Assembly (NCBI GenBank): GCA_905234125.1
Contig: CAJOGQ010000035.1
Coordinates: forward strand, 1-46,199
Source: an uncultured Bacteroidaceae bacterium
GTDB lineage: Bacteria; Bacteroidota; Bacteroidia; Bacteroidales; Bacteroidaceae
Direction: 5' to 3'
Length of the DNA: 46,199 bases
A program made the position numbers and the translations under genes. Each line of letters starts with the position of its first letter. Within the stretch, counting starts at the first letter, position 1. Positions 16,701 to 24,885 of the stretch are shown piece after piece. The notes under the pieces are model-generated. The model saw only the letters and a program-made list of their open reading frames with translations, was not told the origin of the DNA and did no database searches.

Positions 16701-18214
16701 AACTGCTGACGGAAGTAGTTGAAGAAAATCTGTGGACGGTCACTGATGACTGCCAACGGGGTGTCGTTACCCATTGCTGCCACGGGCTCTTGTCCGGCTG
16801 TTGCCATAGGCACAACAGTCTTGTCGATGTCTTCCTGACCGAAACCGAAATTGATGAGCTTGCGCTCGTAGTTCTCCACCGAGTTCTCCACATGGCGTCC
16901 ACTCTTCAGCTTCTCCAACTGGATGCGGTTTGTCGAGAGCCACTCGCGGTAAGGATATGCTTTTGCCAATTTCTCCTTTATCTCGCCGTCGTAGTAAATC
17001 TTACCGTCCTGGGTGTCGATGAGCAGTATCTTTCCGGGCTGCAAACGACCCTTGCTCACCACGTCGCCCGGCTCGAAGTCCATCACGCCGACTTCGCTCG
17101 CCACGACCATCATTCCATTCTTTGTTATCGTGTATCGGCTTGGACGCAAACCGTTTCTGTCGAGCATTCCTCCTGCATAGCGTCCGTCGGAGAAGAGTAG
17201 GGCGGCAGGTCCATCCCATGGCTCCATCAGAATGGAGTGATATTCATAGAATGCCTTCAGATCTTCCGAAATGGGGTTCTTGTCGTTGAAGCTCTCCGGC
17301 ACCAGGATCGCCATCGCCTGTGGCAGACTGAGGCCACTCATCATCAGGAACTCGAACACATTGTCGAGGCTGGCGCTGTCGCTCATTCCTTCCTGCACAA
17401 TCGGACGGATGTCCTTGATGTCACCCAATGCTTCGCTGCTCAGCACGCTCTCACGAGCCTTCATCCATCCTCGGTTGCCACGGATGGTGTTGATTTCTCC
17501 GTTGTGCGCTAAGAGACGGAAGGGCTGTGCGAGTTTCCACTTCGGGAAGGTGTTGGTAGAGAAACGTGAGTGAACCAATGCCAGGCCGCTCGTGAAGTAT
17601 GGACTCGACAAATCGGGGAAATAACGACGCAATTGTCCCGACGTGAGCATTCCTTTATAGATAATGTTCTTACTCGACAGTGAGCAGATATAGAAATCCT
17701 CGTTCGTGATGCGATTCTCTATTCGCTTTCTTACCTTATATAATATACGATCGAATGTCTCCACGTGCTCTTCGCTCACTCCCGTGACAAATATTTGCTT
17801 GATGTCTGGCTCCACTTCGCGAGCGCCAACGCCTAAGACCTCTGGACATGTGGGCACCGTCCGCATGTGCATCAGCGAGAGTCCTTCGCGCTCAATCTCC
17901 TCGATCATCACGCTCAGGATTCCTTCCTGCGCTTTGCGTTCTTTCGGCAGGAACACCAAGCCTGTTCCATAACGTCCCTTCTCAGGTACAGGAATGCCCT
18001 GGAGAAGAATGAACTCGTGGGGAATCTGCACCAAAATGCCAGCACCGTCACCCGTTTTGTCGCGAGTTTCCGCGCCACGATGTTCCATGTTTTCCAACAC
18101 CTTCAGCGCATTGTCCACCAATTCGTGGCTCTTGCCTCCATGAATATTCACAACCATGCCGACGCCACAGGCATCGTGTTCATACGCTTCGCTATATAAT
18201 CCTTGCTGTTTCAT
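13730..18214 (-). CDS. gltB: Glutamate synthase large subunit
   Basis: A 1494-residue alpha subunit, full length. It hydrolyses glutamine and channels ammonia to 2-oxoglutarate, giving two glutamates. Cys16 in HDACGVGMV is the Ntn nucleophile, exposed after removal of a 15-residue propeptide. The class II amidotransferase domain (to about 430) is followed by the central domain, the FMN/synthase domain with MSFGALSIEAHEALA and the [3Fe-4S] cysteines in CVMMRKCNTNTCPVG (C-x5-C-x4-C), and the C-terminal beta-helix (GGRVVVLGKTGRNFAAGMSG). Only 40 bases separate it from dapL, so it is co-transcribed. Confidence 0.96.
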   Translation of the reverse strand: MKQQGLYSEAYEHDACGVGMVVNIHGGKSHELVDNALKVLENMEHRGAETRDKTGDGAGILVQIPHEFILLQGIPVPEKGRYGTGLVFLPKERKAQEGILSVMIEEIEREGLSLMHMRTVPTCPEVLGVGAREVEPDIKQIFVTGVSEEHVETFDRILYKVRKRIENRITNEDFYICSLSSKNIIYKGMLTSGQLRRYFPDLSSPYFTSGLALVHSRFSTNTFPKWKLAQPFRLLAHNGEINTIRGNRGWMKARESVLSSEALGDIKDIRPIVQEGMSDSASLDNVFEFLMMSGLSLPQAMAILVPESFNDKNPISEDLKAFYEYHSILMEPWDGPAALLFSDGRYAGGMLDRNGLRPSRYTITKNGMMVVASEVGVMDFEPGDVVSKGRLQPGKILLIDTQDGKIYYDGEIKEKLAKAYPYREWLSTNRIQLEKLKSGRHVENSVENYERKLINFGFGQEDIDKTVVPMATAGQEPVAAMGNDTPLAVISDRPQIFFNYFRQQFAQVTNPAIDPIREELVMSLTEYIGAVGTNILTPDASNCKMVRLPQPVLTNTQLDILCNIRYKGFKTKKLAMLFDIEKGASGLRQAIEDLCKEAEASVDEGVNYIILSDRDIDEKRAAIPSLLAVSAVHHYLISVQKRVQTALIVESGEIREVMHAALLLGYGASAICPYMTFAVLDDLVKKHKIQEEYATAEKNYIKAVDKGLKKIMSKMGISTIRSYRGAKIFESIGLSEDLLRRYFGTEVSTIGGIGLKDIARDAIALHDEAFKPAEINEFLPNNGQFSYRKDGILHAWNPETIANLQIATRLGSYKKFQEWEKMVDEKEKPIFIRDFFGWKKAAKPTPIDEVEPVESIVKHFVTGAMSFGALSIEAHEALALAMNKLGARSNTGEGGEDNVRYHTEVDGVSLSSKTKQIASGRFGVTAEYLVNAEEIQIKVAQGAKPGEGGQLPGFKVNKIIAKTRNAIPGISLISPPPHHDIYSIEDLAQLIFDLKNINPTAAVSVKLVAESGVGTIAAGVAKAKADLIVISGSEGGTGASPASSMRFAGISPEIGLAETQQTLVINGLRNQVRLQTDGQLKTAKDVVLMAMLGADEFSFGTLPLIVLGCVMMRKCNTNTCPVGVATQDERLRERFRGKAEYVVNFFTFLAEQVREYLAEIGVKSLKDIIGHTELIEVNTDHATDKQKTIDFARLLHRPETDKPLYWDRGQFTKVSGVKDEDIIVAAQKTIDDKEEVSLDYTIKNTDRAVGTMLSGVIAKKYGEAGLPESTIKIKFKGSAGQSFGAFAVRGLDLRLEGETNDYFGKGLSGGRISILPPARSGEGFHAEENIIAGNTGLYGATSGELYVNGKVGERFGVRNSGAIAVIEGAGDHCCEYMTGGRVVVLGKTGRNFAAGMSGGVAYVYDPNHTFDYFCNMDMVELGLVEDSVSRKELLELIRQHYLHTGSALAGRMLDDWNRYIEDFIQVVPIEYKRVLQEEQMARLHEKIADIQRDY

Positions 18215-18254
18215 TTCTTTTTTCTGATTATTCTGACTGTTCCGAATATGCTGA

Positions 18255-19454
18255 TTATCCTAAATGTTTAATTCTTTCCAATGCTTGTTCTGTTGCTTCG
18301 TGTTGACCGAACGCAGTCAAACGTACATACCCTTCGCCCGCAGGACCAAAGCCCACGCCGGGAGTGCAGACCACTTGTGCCTTGTGGAGCATCTCGTCGA
18401 AGAAGCCCCAGGAGGTCATACCTTCGGGCACTCGCACCCACAGATAAGGGGCATCTGTTCCGCCATAGACTTTGAAGCCCATGCCGGTCAGTGCCTCGTG
18501 CATCAAGCGGGCATTCTCCATGTAGTAATTGATGGTAGCCTTGATTTGCTTCTTTCCCTCGGATGTGTAGGTGGCTTCCGCAGCGCGCTGACTGAGGTAG
18601 CTTGTGCCGTTGAATTTGGTCGATTGGCGACGGTTCCAAACATGATTCAGATTTACGCACAACGACTTCGGCACCACTGTATAGCCACAACGGATGCCGG
18701 TGAATCCAGCAGTCTTAGAATACGAATGAAACTCTATGGCGCAAAGATTGGCTCCGGGAATCTCATAGATGCTGTGGGGGATGTCGTCGTTCTGGATGTA
18801 TGCCTCGTAGGCGGCGTCGTAGAAAATGAGGGCGTCATGTTCGATGGCGTAGTCCACCCAGCGTTTCAGTTGCTGACGTGTCAACGTGGTGCCAGTCGGG
18901 TTGTTTGGATAGCAGAGGTAGATGACATCCACATGCTCGGTGGGGAGATCGGGCACGAAACCGTTCTCGGCTGTGCAGGGAAGATAAACGATGTTCGACC
19001 ACTGGCCGTTGGCACCGAGTTCACCGGCTCTGCCACCCATCACGTTGGAATCGACATAGACGGGATAGACGGGGTCGGTGACGGCGATGCGGATGTCCTT
19101 GCTGAGCAGTTCCTGGAAATTGCCAGTGTCGCTCTTGGCGCCGTCGCTGACGAATATTTCGTTGGGTTCAATGTTGATGCCCCGGGCTTGGAAGGCGTTC
19201 TCCACGATGGCTTCGCGAAGGAAGTCGTAACCGCGTTCGGGGCCATAGCCACGGAAAGTCGCTCCGCTGGCCATCTCGTCGGTGGCCTTGTGAAGGGCTT
19301 CGACCACGGCGGGAGCGAGAGGCTGGGTGACGTCGCCGATGCCGAGGCTGATGACGTTAGCGTCGGGGGTGTCGGCCTTGAAGGCTTTCACCCTTTGGGC
19401 AATCTCGGCAAAGAGATAAGCGCCGGGAAGTTTTAGAAAATTTTCATTGATCAT
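18255..19454 (-). CDS. dapL: LL-diaminopimelate aminotransferase
   Basis: A 399-residue PLP enzyme of fold type I that makes LL-diaminopimelate directly from tetrahydrodipicolinate and glutamate. Visible marks are [10 protein letters not shown] (181-190), FYDAAYEAY (211-219) and the PLP lysine K247 in [16 protein letters not shown]. The opening [15 protein letters not shown] is typical of DapL; an upstream in-frame ATG at 19601 would add 49 residues lying inside dapF, so 19454 is chosen. It follows dapF by 19 bases. The DapL route spares the succinyl or acetyl steps and ties lysine and cell-wall synthesis to the glutamate pool made by GltBD downstream. Confidence 0.94.
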   Translation of the reverse strand: MINENFLKLPGAYLFAEIAQRVKAFKADTPDANVISLGIGDVTQPLAPAVVEALHKATDEMASGATFRGYGPERGYDFLREAIVENAFQARGINIEPNEIFVSDGAKSDTGNFQELLSKDIRIAVTDPVYPVYVDSNVMGGRAGELGANGQWSNIVYLPCTAENGFVPDLPTEHVDVIYLCYPNNPTGTTLTRQQLKRWVDYAIEHDALIFYDAAYEAYIQNDDIPHSIYEIPGANLCAIEFHSYSKTAGFTGIRCGYTVVPKSLCVNLNHVWNRRQSTKFNGTSYLSQRAAEATYTSEGKKQIKATINYYMENARLMHEALTGMGFKVYGGTDAPYLWVRVPEGMTSWGFFDEMLHKAQVVCTPGVGFGPAGEGYVRLTAFGQHEATEQALERIKHLG

Positions 19455-19473
19455 ATCTTTTGTATTTGTATGT

Positions 19474-20331
19474 TCAGATTTCGATGTCGCCCTCGAAGAC
19501 AAATTCGGCGGGGCCTGTCTTGTAGATGTGATTGTCGGATTCGCGCCATTCGATGTCGAGCGTGCCGCCATCCATTTGGATGCGGGTGGTACGACCGGCA
19601 CGCCCCGTCATGAAGGCTGCAACGGCGGTGGCGCAAGCTCCTGTGCCACAGGCCATCGTGATGCCACTACCACGCTCCCAAACTCGGGTGCGGATGGTGG
19701 TTGGGGATGAGGCGTCGGCAGAGGAATTGCCAACTACGGATGCGAACTCGATGTTGCATCGCTCGGGGAAAGCGGGGTGATGCTCGAGGCGGAAGCCTTC
19801 TTTGGCGATGTCGATGGCGTCGCCGTCGTTGACGAAGATGACGTAGTGGGGATTGCCCATGGAGACGAAGGTGCCAGCGGGGAGCGCGTATTTGCTGTCC
19901 TTGAGGGCGTCGGGGGCGAACTGCTTCGGGTTCTCGAGGATGGGCTCGCCCATGTCGACTGTGACGGAGTCCACCACGCCTTCTGGGGCAAGATGCAGGT
20001 TGAGCACCTTGACGCCAGAGAGGGTGAGGAGACGAATTTGTGTTTGTGTAGTAAGTTGTTTGTCGTGTAGATATTTGCCGACGCAACGGCTGGCGTTGCC
20101 GCACATCATGGCTTCGGAGCCGTCGGCGTTGTAGATGCGCATGGTGAAGTCCGCTTCAGGAAGTGGCGAGCGTCCGATGAGCACGAGACCGTCGGAGCCG
20201 ATGCCCTTGTGGCGGTCGCTCCACAAGCGGGCGGCCATCGATGGCACGGCTATATTATATAATAATGTGTCGACGTATATGTAGTCGTTGCCGGCACCGT
20301 GCATCTTCGTGAAGTGAATCTTTTGTTTCAT
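19474..20331 (-). CDS. dapF: Diaminopimelate epimerase
   Basis: A 285-residue epimerase that converts LL- to meso-diaminopimelate for peptidoglycan and lysine. Both catalytic cysteines are present: C77 in MMCGNASRC and C228 in [11 protein letters not shown]. The N-terminal [11 protein letters not shown] is the family signature. It is the first gene of the leftward run dapF-dapL-gltB-gltD-glnN and has a -7 box about 50 bases upstream. Its product acts directly after DapL. Confidence 0.95.
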   Translation of the reverse strand: MKQKIHFTKMHGAGNDYIYVDTLLYNIAVPSMAARLWSDRHKGIGSDGLVLIGRSPLPEADFTMRIYNADGSEAMMCGNASRCVGKYLHDKQLTTQTQIRLLTLSGVKVLNLHLAPEGVVDSVTVDMGEPILENPKQFAPDALKDSKYALPAGTFVSMGNPHYVIFVNDGDAIDIAKEGFRLEHHPAFPERCNIEFASVVGNSSADASSPTTIRTRVWERGSGITMACGTGACATAVAAFMTGRAGRTTRIQMDGGTLDIEWRESDNHIYKTGPAEFVFEGDIEI

Positions 20332-20379
20332 TTTGTTACAATTTTTATGTTGTGGCTATCCTTTTTCTGAATGACGGTG

Positions 20380-20411
20380 CAAAGGTAGTGCATTTTGATA
20401 GAATAAACAAG
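20380..20411 (-). promoter_or_regulatory. Promoter of the dapF-dapL-gltBD-glnN run
   Basis: On the minus strand TACCTTTG (20380-20387) is a perfect -7 box; the best -33 at the right distance is CTTG (20408-20411). It is the only box I find before the five leftward genes. It faces the glnK promoter across about 100 bases, so a shared regulator could act on both. Confidence 0.6.
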
Positions 20412-20489
20412 AAAAACGGAGCAAAAGTTTACTATTTTGCCTGATTTTCTTGATTTATGTCGCATTTTTGCAAAATTTCCTTTCAAAAT

Positions 20490-20521
20490 GTTGTGTAACT
20501 CGGGAATAGTCCATACCTTTG
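20490..20521 (+). promoter_or_regulatory. Promoter of glnK-amtB
   Basis: TACCTTTG (20514-20521) with a weak GTTG -33 (20490-20493), 20 bases apart. The glnK ATG is 68 bases after the -7 box. Weak -33 elements on both divergent promoters suggest dependence on an activator; this is inference. Confidence 0.55.
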
Positions 20522-20589
20522 CAGCGATTTCATTGCAATGGGACAAATAAAGAGTCACAACACAAGTCAAACTAAAACACATTTAAGGT

Positions 20590-20937
20590 ATGAAAAAGAT
20601 TGAAGCAATTATCCGCAAGACCAAGTTTGAGGAGGTCAAGGAAGCCTTGCTGAGTTCGGACATCGACTGGTTTGAGTACCACAACGTGCATGGCATCGGT
20701 CAGAGTCGCCAAGAGAGAATCTATCGTGGCGTTCAGTATTCGACCGATGTGATCGAGCGCGTGGCATTGACCATCGTGTGCCGCGACCAGTTCGTGGATC
20801 CGACGGTGAAGGTCATCCTGCGGGTGGCGCATACGGGAGAAATTGGCGACGGACGTATTTTCGTCAGCGATATGATTGACACCTGGAGCATCCGCACGGG
20901 CGAGAACGGTGACACCGTTTTGAGAGATAAAAAGTAA
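20590..20937 (+). CDS. glnK: Nitrogen regulatory protein P-II (GlnK type)
   Basis: A 115-residue P-II signal protein that senses ATP/ADP, 2-oxoglutarate and so nitrogen status, and plugs AmtB when ammonium is plentiful. Recognisable parts are MKKIEAIIRKTKFEEVKEAL, the T-loop GIGQSRQERIYRGVQY, and the B-loop HTGEIGDGRIFV. The T-loop is one residue shorter than in E. coli GlnB, but Tyr50 aligns with the uridylylation site Tyr51. No uridylyltransferase gene is in the window. It precedes amtB, the classic glnK-amtB order, with 162 bases between that carry three repeats. Confidence 0.93.
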   Translation: MKKIEAIIRKTKFEEVKEALLSSDIDWFEYHNVHGIGQSRQERIYRGVQYSTDVIERVALTIVCRDQFVDPTVKVILRVAHTGEIGDGRIFVSDMIDTWSIRTGENGDTVLRDKK

Positions 20938-20981
20938 AGAAAGTACATGAACTGAAATGGGGTTGCTATAGTTCCGTTTTT

Positions 20982-21044
20982 GAGTTACAGTACTAACTCG
21001 AAAGAGTTACAGTACTAACTATAATATAGTTACTATACTAACTC
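20982..21044 (+). repeat. Three near-palindromic 18-bp repeats between glnK and amtB
   Basis: GAGTTACAGTACTAACTC (20982-20999), GAGTTACAGTACTAACTA (21004-21021) and TAGTTACTATACTAACTC (21027-21044) are direct repeats spaced 22 and 23 bases start to start, about two helical turns. Each has a 5-6-bp stem (GAGTTA/TAACTC) around a 6-base centre, so each could be a protein-binding half-palindrome in DNA or a small hairpin with a CAGUAC-like loop in RNA. The group lies between GTTGCTAT (20962-20969) and its inverted copy ATAGCAAC (21058-21065). No TAnnTTTG box follows, so amtB is probably expressed from the glnK promoter through this region. Confidence 0.8.
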
Positions 21045-21099
21045 TAAAACCCCCATAATAGCAACTGTTTTCAAATTAATATTTAGAAAGGGTTTTATC

Positions 21100-22356
21100 A
21101 TGAACGAAATAGGATTATCACTCGATACTGTATGGATGCTGTTGGCAGCCATGTTGGTCTTCTGGATGCAACCAGGATTTGCCCTGTGTGAGGCTGGATT
21201 CACACGCTCGAAGAACGCGGCGAACATCTTGATGAAGAACTTCGTCGACTTCATGTTCGGCTCCTTGCTGTTCTTCTTCATCGGCTTCGGACTGATGTTC
21301 GGAAGCGACATTCTCGGCGGATTCATGGGCTTGCCCAACTGGGGCGACCTGTCTTTCTACGGAGGCGACCTGCCTGTGGAGGGCTTCCTGATCTTCGAGA
21401 CCGTCTTCTGCGCCACTTCTGCGACAATCGTCTCTGGTGCCATGGCCGAAAGGACGAAGTTCTCAATGTATCTCGTTTATAGTGCTTTCATCTCTCTCAT
21501 TATTTATCCCGTGGAAGGTCACTGGACTTGGGGCGGCGGATGGCTCTGCAACGACGCTGCTGACTCCTTTATGATGACGACCTTCGGCGACGTGTTCCAC
21601 GACTTCGCTGGTTCTGCCATCGTCCACTCGGTGGGTGGTGTGCTGGCTCTGATCGGCGCCATCGCTCTCGGTCCCCGTCTCGGCAAGTACAGCAAGGACG
21701 GTAAGAGCCGTGCCATCCCTGGCCACAACCTGACGCTCGCCGCACTTGGCGTGTTCATCCTCTGGCTCGGATGGTTCGGTTTCAACCCCGGCTCACAGCT
21801 CGCCGCCAGTGGCGAAGTGAACCGCGTGGCCATCTCTCACGTCTTCTTGACCACCAACCTCGCAGCTGTGGCAGGCGGTGTGGCAACGATGTTCGTCACT
21901 TGGATCAAGTATAAGAAACCGTCTCTCTCTCTGACGCTCAACGGCATCCTGGCCGGACTCGTGGGCATCACCGCTGGTTGCGACCTCGTTTCGCCCATCG
22001 GAGCCGTCATCATCGGCCTCATCTGCGGAACTGTTCTGGTATTCGCCATCGAGTTCATCGACCACAAACTGCACATCGACGACCCAGTCGGCGCCAGCTC
22101 TGTGCATGGAGTCTGCGGTATTCTCGGCACGCTGCTGACCGGTCTGCTCAGCACAAGCAACGGAGCTTTCTACGGATTCGGTTGGGGATTCTTTGGAGCA
22201 GAACTCTTCGGCATCCTCGTCATCGACCTCTGGGCTGCCGCCTGCGGATTCATCCTCTTCTATGGCATCAAGAAACTGCACGGCCTGCGTGTGGATGCCC
22301 GCATCGAGGAGGAAGGTCTCGACATCTACGAGCATGGAGAAAGCTGCTATAACTAA
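21100..22356 (+). CDS. amtB: Ammonium transporter
   Basis: A 418-residue Amt-family membrane channel with about 11 membrane helices. It conducts ammonium/ammonia across the inner membrane. Characteristic stretches are FWMQPGFALCEAGFTRSKNA (near the N-terminus), HDFAGSAIVHSVGG with the first pore histidine, and DPVGASSVHGVCGILGTL with the second. There is no cleaved signal peptide; the protein begins with a short hydrophilic start. It follows glnK, whose product should block it at high ammonium. The 162-base gap to glnK with its triple repeat is longer than usual for this pair. Confidence 0.95.
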   Translation: MNEIGLSLDTVWMLLAAMLVFWMQPGFALCEAGFTRSKNAANILMKNFVDFMFGSLLFFFIGFGLMFGSDILGGFMGLPNWGDLSFYGGDLPVEGFLIFETVFCATSATIVSGAMAERTKFSMYLVYSAFISLIIYPVEGHWTWGGGWLCNDAADSFMMTTFGDVFHDFAGSAIVHSVGGVLALIGAIALGPRLGKYSKDGKSRAIPGHNLTLAALGVFILWLGWFGFNPGSQLAASGEVNRVAISHVFLTTNLAAVAGGVATMFVTWIKYKKPSLSLTLNGILAGLVGITAGCDLVSPIGAVIIGLICGTVLVFAIEFIDHKLHIDDPVGASSVHGVCGILGTLLTGLLSTSNGAFYGFGWGFFGAELFGILVIDLWAAACGFILFYGIKKLHGLRVDARIEEEGLDIYEHGESCYN

Positions 22357-22384
22357 GTGAAAAGTATAATTGAGAAGTGAAATA

Positions 22385-22416
22385 TTTGCGACGATAATAA
22401 AAAAGCCGTAACTTTG
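22385..22416 (+). promoter_or_regulatory. Promoter of the small outer-membrane protein gene
   Basis: TTTG (22385-22388) and TAACTTTG (22409-22416) are exactly 20 bases apart; the ATG follows 26 bases later. This is among the best matches in the window. Confidence 0.8.
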
Positions 22417-22442
22417 CAGTCGCATTAAAAAAAATTACAGGT

Positions 22443-23147
22443 ATGAAAAAGATTTTTGTTTTTGGATTGTTGCTCCTCGGAGCGACCGCCGTCAAGGCAC
22501 AAGAGAAAGTGGAAGTAACCGTTGAAGCGGACGTAGTGAATCAATACATCTGGCGTGGTCAGAAGTTGGGAAACACGGGCTTCCAACCCACGCTCGGTGT
22601 CGGATGGAAGGGACTCTCCCTCACGGCTTGGGGCAACACGGGACTGACTGACTCTGGCGACACCCGCGAGTTCGACCTCACGCTCGGTTACACCATCGCC
22701 GGCTTCAACATCGGTGTCTGCGACTACTGGTTCAGCGCCGGACTCGATCCCGAAGGCCGATACTTCAAGTACGATGCCCACGGCACCAACCACATCTTCG
22801 AAGCCAACATCGGCTACGACTTCGGTCCTGTTGCCTTCCAATGGTACACGAACTTCACCGGCAACGACTACAAACTCAATGGCGACCGTGGCTACAGCTC
22901 CTACTTCGAGATCTCGGCTCCGTTCAAACTCGCCACTTGCGACTGGACTGCCACAGCCGGCGCTGTTCCCTTCGGAGCTCAGGCAGTGTACGGCACAGAG
23001 GACTTCGCCGTGACCAACCTTTCGCTCCGTTGCACGAAGGACATCAAGATCACGGATTCGTTCAGCATCCCCATCTTCGGAGAAGTCATTGGCAATCCGT
23101 GCAGTCAACACGCTTATCTTGTGTTTGGATTAACATTGCGTCCTTAA
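22443..23147 (+). CDS. Small outer-membrane beta-barrel protein, putative porin
   Basis: A 234-residue exported protein: signal peptide MKKIFVFGLLLLGATAVKAQ, then alternating aromatic/polar beta strands (DVVNQYIWRGQKLGNTGFQP; SLTAWGNTGLTDSGDTREFD; YLVFGLTLRP at the end). The DVVNQYIWRG motif resembles TorF-like putative porins. The strand pattern suits an outer-membrane barrel of about ten strands. Placed directly after amtB with its own promoter, it may let ammonium or small nitrogen compounds through the outer membrane; that is inference from position. Confidence 0.6.
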   Translation: MKKIFVFGLLLLGATAVKAQEKVEVTVEADVVNQYIWRGQKLGNTGFQPTLGVGWKGLSLTAWGNTGLTDSGDTREFDLTLGYTIAGFNIGVCDYWFSAGLDPEGRYFKYDAHGTNHIFEANIGYDFGPVAFQWYTNFTGNDYKLNGDRGYSSYFEISAPFKLATCDWTATAGAVPFGAQAVYGTEDFAVTNLSLRCTKDIKITDSFSIPIFGEVIGNPCSQHAYLVFGLTLRP

Positions 23148-23161
23148 TCCAAACCTGTCTT

Positions 23162-23204
23162 CCCTCTCCCTCACCCATAGGAGGGAGGGGGAATCTTTCT
23201 TTTT
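23162..23204 (+). terminator. Rho-independent terminator after the porin gene
   Basis: CCCTCTCCCTC (23162-23172) pairs with GAGGGAGGGGG (23181-23191, one G-T pair) around a short loop and is followed by a T-rich tract ending CTTTTTAT. It separates the porin gene from pyrG. Confidence 0.7.
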
Positions 23205-23239
23205 ATAGATACATATTATATAATCTATAAGCGTTGATA

Positions 23240-23260
23240 CAATGAGGTTCCCCCTCATTG
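23240..23260 (+). other. Perfect hairpin in the pyrG leader
   Basis: CAATGAGG (23240-23247) and CCTCATTG (23253-23260) form an 8-bp stem with the loop TTCCC, ending 17 bases before the pyrG ATG. No T-run follows, so it is not a terminator by itself. It would sit close to the ribosome-binding region. Confidence 0.55.
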
Positions 23261-23277
23261 AATATTTTAAGAAAAGT

Positions 23278-24885
23278 ATGAACACAAAGTACATCTTCGT
23301 CACTGGCGGTGTGGTTTCCTCCTTAGGCAAGGGAATCATCTCCGCAAGCATCGGCAAACTCTTGCTGGCTCGTGGCTTCAAAGTCACCATCCAGAAGTTC
23401 GACCCCTACATCAACATCGACCCGGGCACGCTCAATCCCTACGAGCATGGCGAGTGCTACGTGACCGACGACGGCATGGAAACCGACCTCGACCTCGGAC
23501 ATTATGAGCGTTTCACTGGCATTCGAACCACCCGCAACAACTCCATCACCACCGGCCGAATCTACAAGACCGTCATCGACCGCGAGCGTCATGGCGACTA
23601 TCTCGGCAAGACGATTCAGGTCGTTCCCCACATCACCGACGAGATCAAGCGCCGGATGCTTCGTGAGGACGTGGACGAGGAGTTGGATTTCGTCATCACT
23701 GAGGTTGGTGGAACCATTGGCGACATCGAGAGCGCTCCTTTCATGGAGGCCATTCGTCAGTTGCGCTGGCAGTTGGGGCGTGATGCCGTGTGCGTCCATC
23801 TGACGTATGTTCCCTATTTGAAGGCCGCGGACGAACTGAAGACGAAGCCCACCCAGCACTCGGTCAAGGAGCTTCAGGGCATGGGCATCCAGCCCGACAT
23901 CCTCGTGCTCCGTACTGAGCGGCATCTTGATGATGGTCTGCGCATGAAGGTGGCGTCGTTCTGCAATGTCGATCTCGAGTGTGTGGTGCAGAGCGAGGAT
24001 ATGCTCAGCATCTACGAGGTGCCGGTGAGCATGCAACGCCAGGGACTTGATGCTGACATACTGAGAAAAATAGGAATTCCGGTAGGGGAGACACCGGCGA
24101 TGAAGTCTTGGCATGACTTCCTGCAGAAACAGCGGAGTGCTACCCGCGAGGTTCATGTGGCGCTGGTCGGCAAGTACGACCTGCAGGACGCTTACAAGAG
24201 CATCCGCGAGAGCCTTAATCTGGCCGGTATATATAATAATGTGAAGACGAAGATTCACTTCATCAACAGCGAGGGCATCACCGCCGACAACGTGGCAGAG
24301 AAGCTCGACGGAATGGCCGGCATTCTTGTTTGTCCGGGCTTTGGGCAGCGCGGCATCGAGGGCAAGATCATCGCCGCTGAGTATGGCCGCACCCACGATC
24401 TGCCTACATTTGGCATTTGTCTCGGCATGCAGATGATGGTCATTGAGTTTGCCCGCAATGTCCTCGGATATAAGGATGCTCATAGCACGGAGATGGCTCC
24501 TGACACACAGCATCCCGTCATCGACCTCATGGAGGAGCAGAAGACCATCACGGGTATGGGTGGAACGATGAGGCTCGGCGCTTACGATTGCGCTTTGCGA
24601 GAGGGTAGCAAGGTCTATGGCATCTATGGGAAGCCCCATATCCAGGAGCGTCACCGTCATCGCTACGAGTTCAACAACATCTACCTTGACGACTACGAGC
24701 AGAAAGGTATGCAGTGCGTCGGGCGTAACCCCGGCAATGACCTTGTCGAGATTGTCGAGATTCCGACTCTGAAATGGTATGTCGGCACGCAGTTCCATCC
24801 TGAATATGCGTCCACCGTCATCCACCCGCATCCCCTCTTCATGTCATTTATAAAAGCTTGCATCGATGGAACAACTGAAGCATGA
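23278..24885 (+). CDS. pyrG: CTP synthase
   Basis: A 535-residue enzyme of normal length that aminates UTP to CTP using glutamine. The synthase domain opens with TKYIFVTGGVVSSLGKGI (ATP-binding loop) and carries DPYINIDPGTLNPYEHGE; the class I amidotransferase domain has PGFGQRG, the nucleophile Cys381 in FGICLGMQ, and QFHPEY. Start 23278 is chosen because the family begins MNTKYIF; an in-frame ATG at 23242 lies inside the leader hairpin. Its last 20 bases overlap the start of the PurF-like gene, so the two are translationally coupled. Confidence 0.96.
   Translation: MNTKYIFVTGGVVSSLGKGIISASIGKLLLARGFKVTIQKFDPYINIDPGTLNPYEHGECYVTDDGMETDLDLGHYERFTGIRTTRNNSITTGRIYKTVIDRERHGDYLGKTIQVVPHITDEIKRRMLREDVDEELDFVITEVGGTIGDIESAPFMEAIRQLRWQLGRDAVCVHLTYVPYLKAADELKTKPTQHSVKELQGMGIQPDILVLRTERHLDDGLRMKVASFCNVDLECVVQSEDMLSIYEVPVSMQRQGLDADILRKIGIPVGETPAMKSWHDFLQKQRSATREVHVALVGKYDLQDAYKSIRESLNLAGIYNNVKTKIHFINSEGITADNVAEKLDGMAGILVCPGFGQRGIEGKIIAAEYGRTHDLPTFGICLGMQMMVIEFARNVLGYKDAHSTEMAPDTQHPVIDLMEEQKTITGMGGTMRLGAYDCALREGSKVYGIYGKPHIQERHRHRYEFNNIYLDDYEQKGMQCVGRNPGNDLVEIVEIPTLKWYVGTQFHPEYASTVIHPHPLFMSFIKACIDGTTEA

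Noticed and set aside
18264-19436. Open frame of 390 codons on the plus strand, opposite dapL
   Set aside because: Antisense shadow; dapL on the other strand has all catalytic motifs.
20938-21099. Known riboswitch class between glnK and amtB
   Set aside because: The small repeated hairpins do not match the layout of the glnA, Downstream-peptide or ammonium-related RNA motifs as I remember them, so no class name is given.
23323-24831. Open frame of 502 codons on the minus strand, opposite pyrG
   Set aside because: Antisense shadow of pyrG without recognisable domains.
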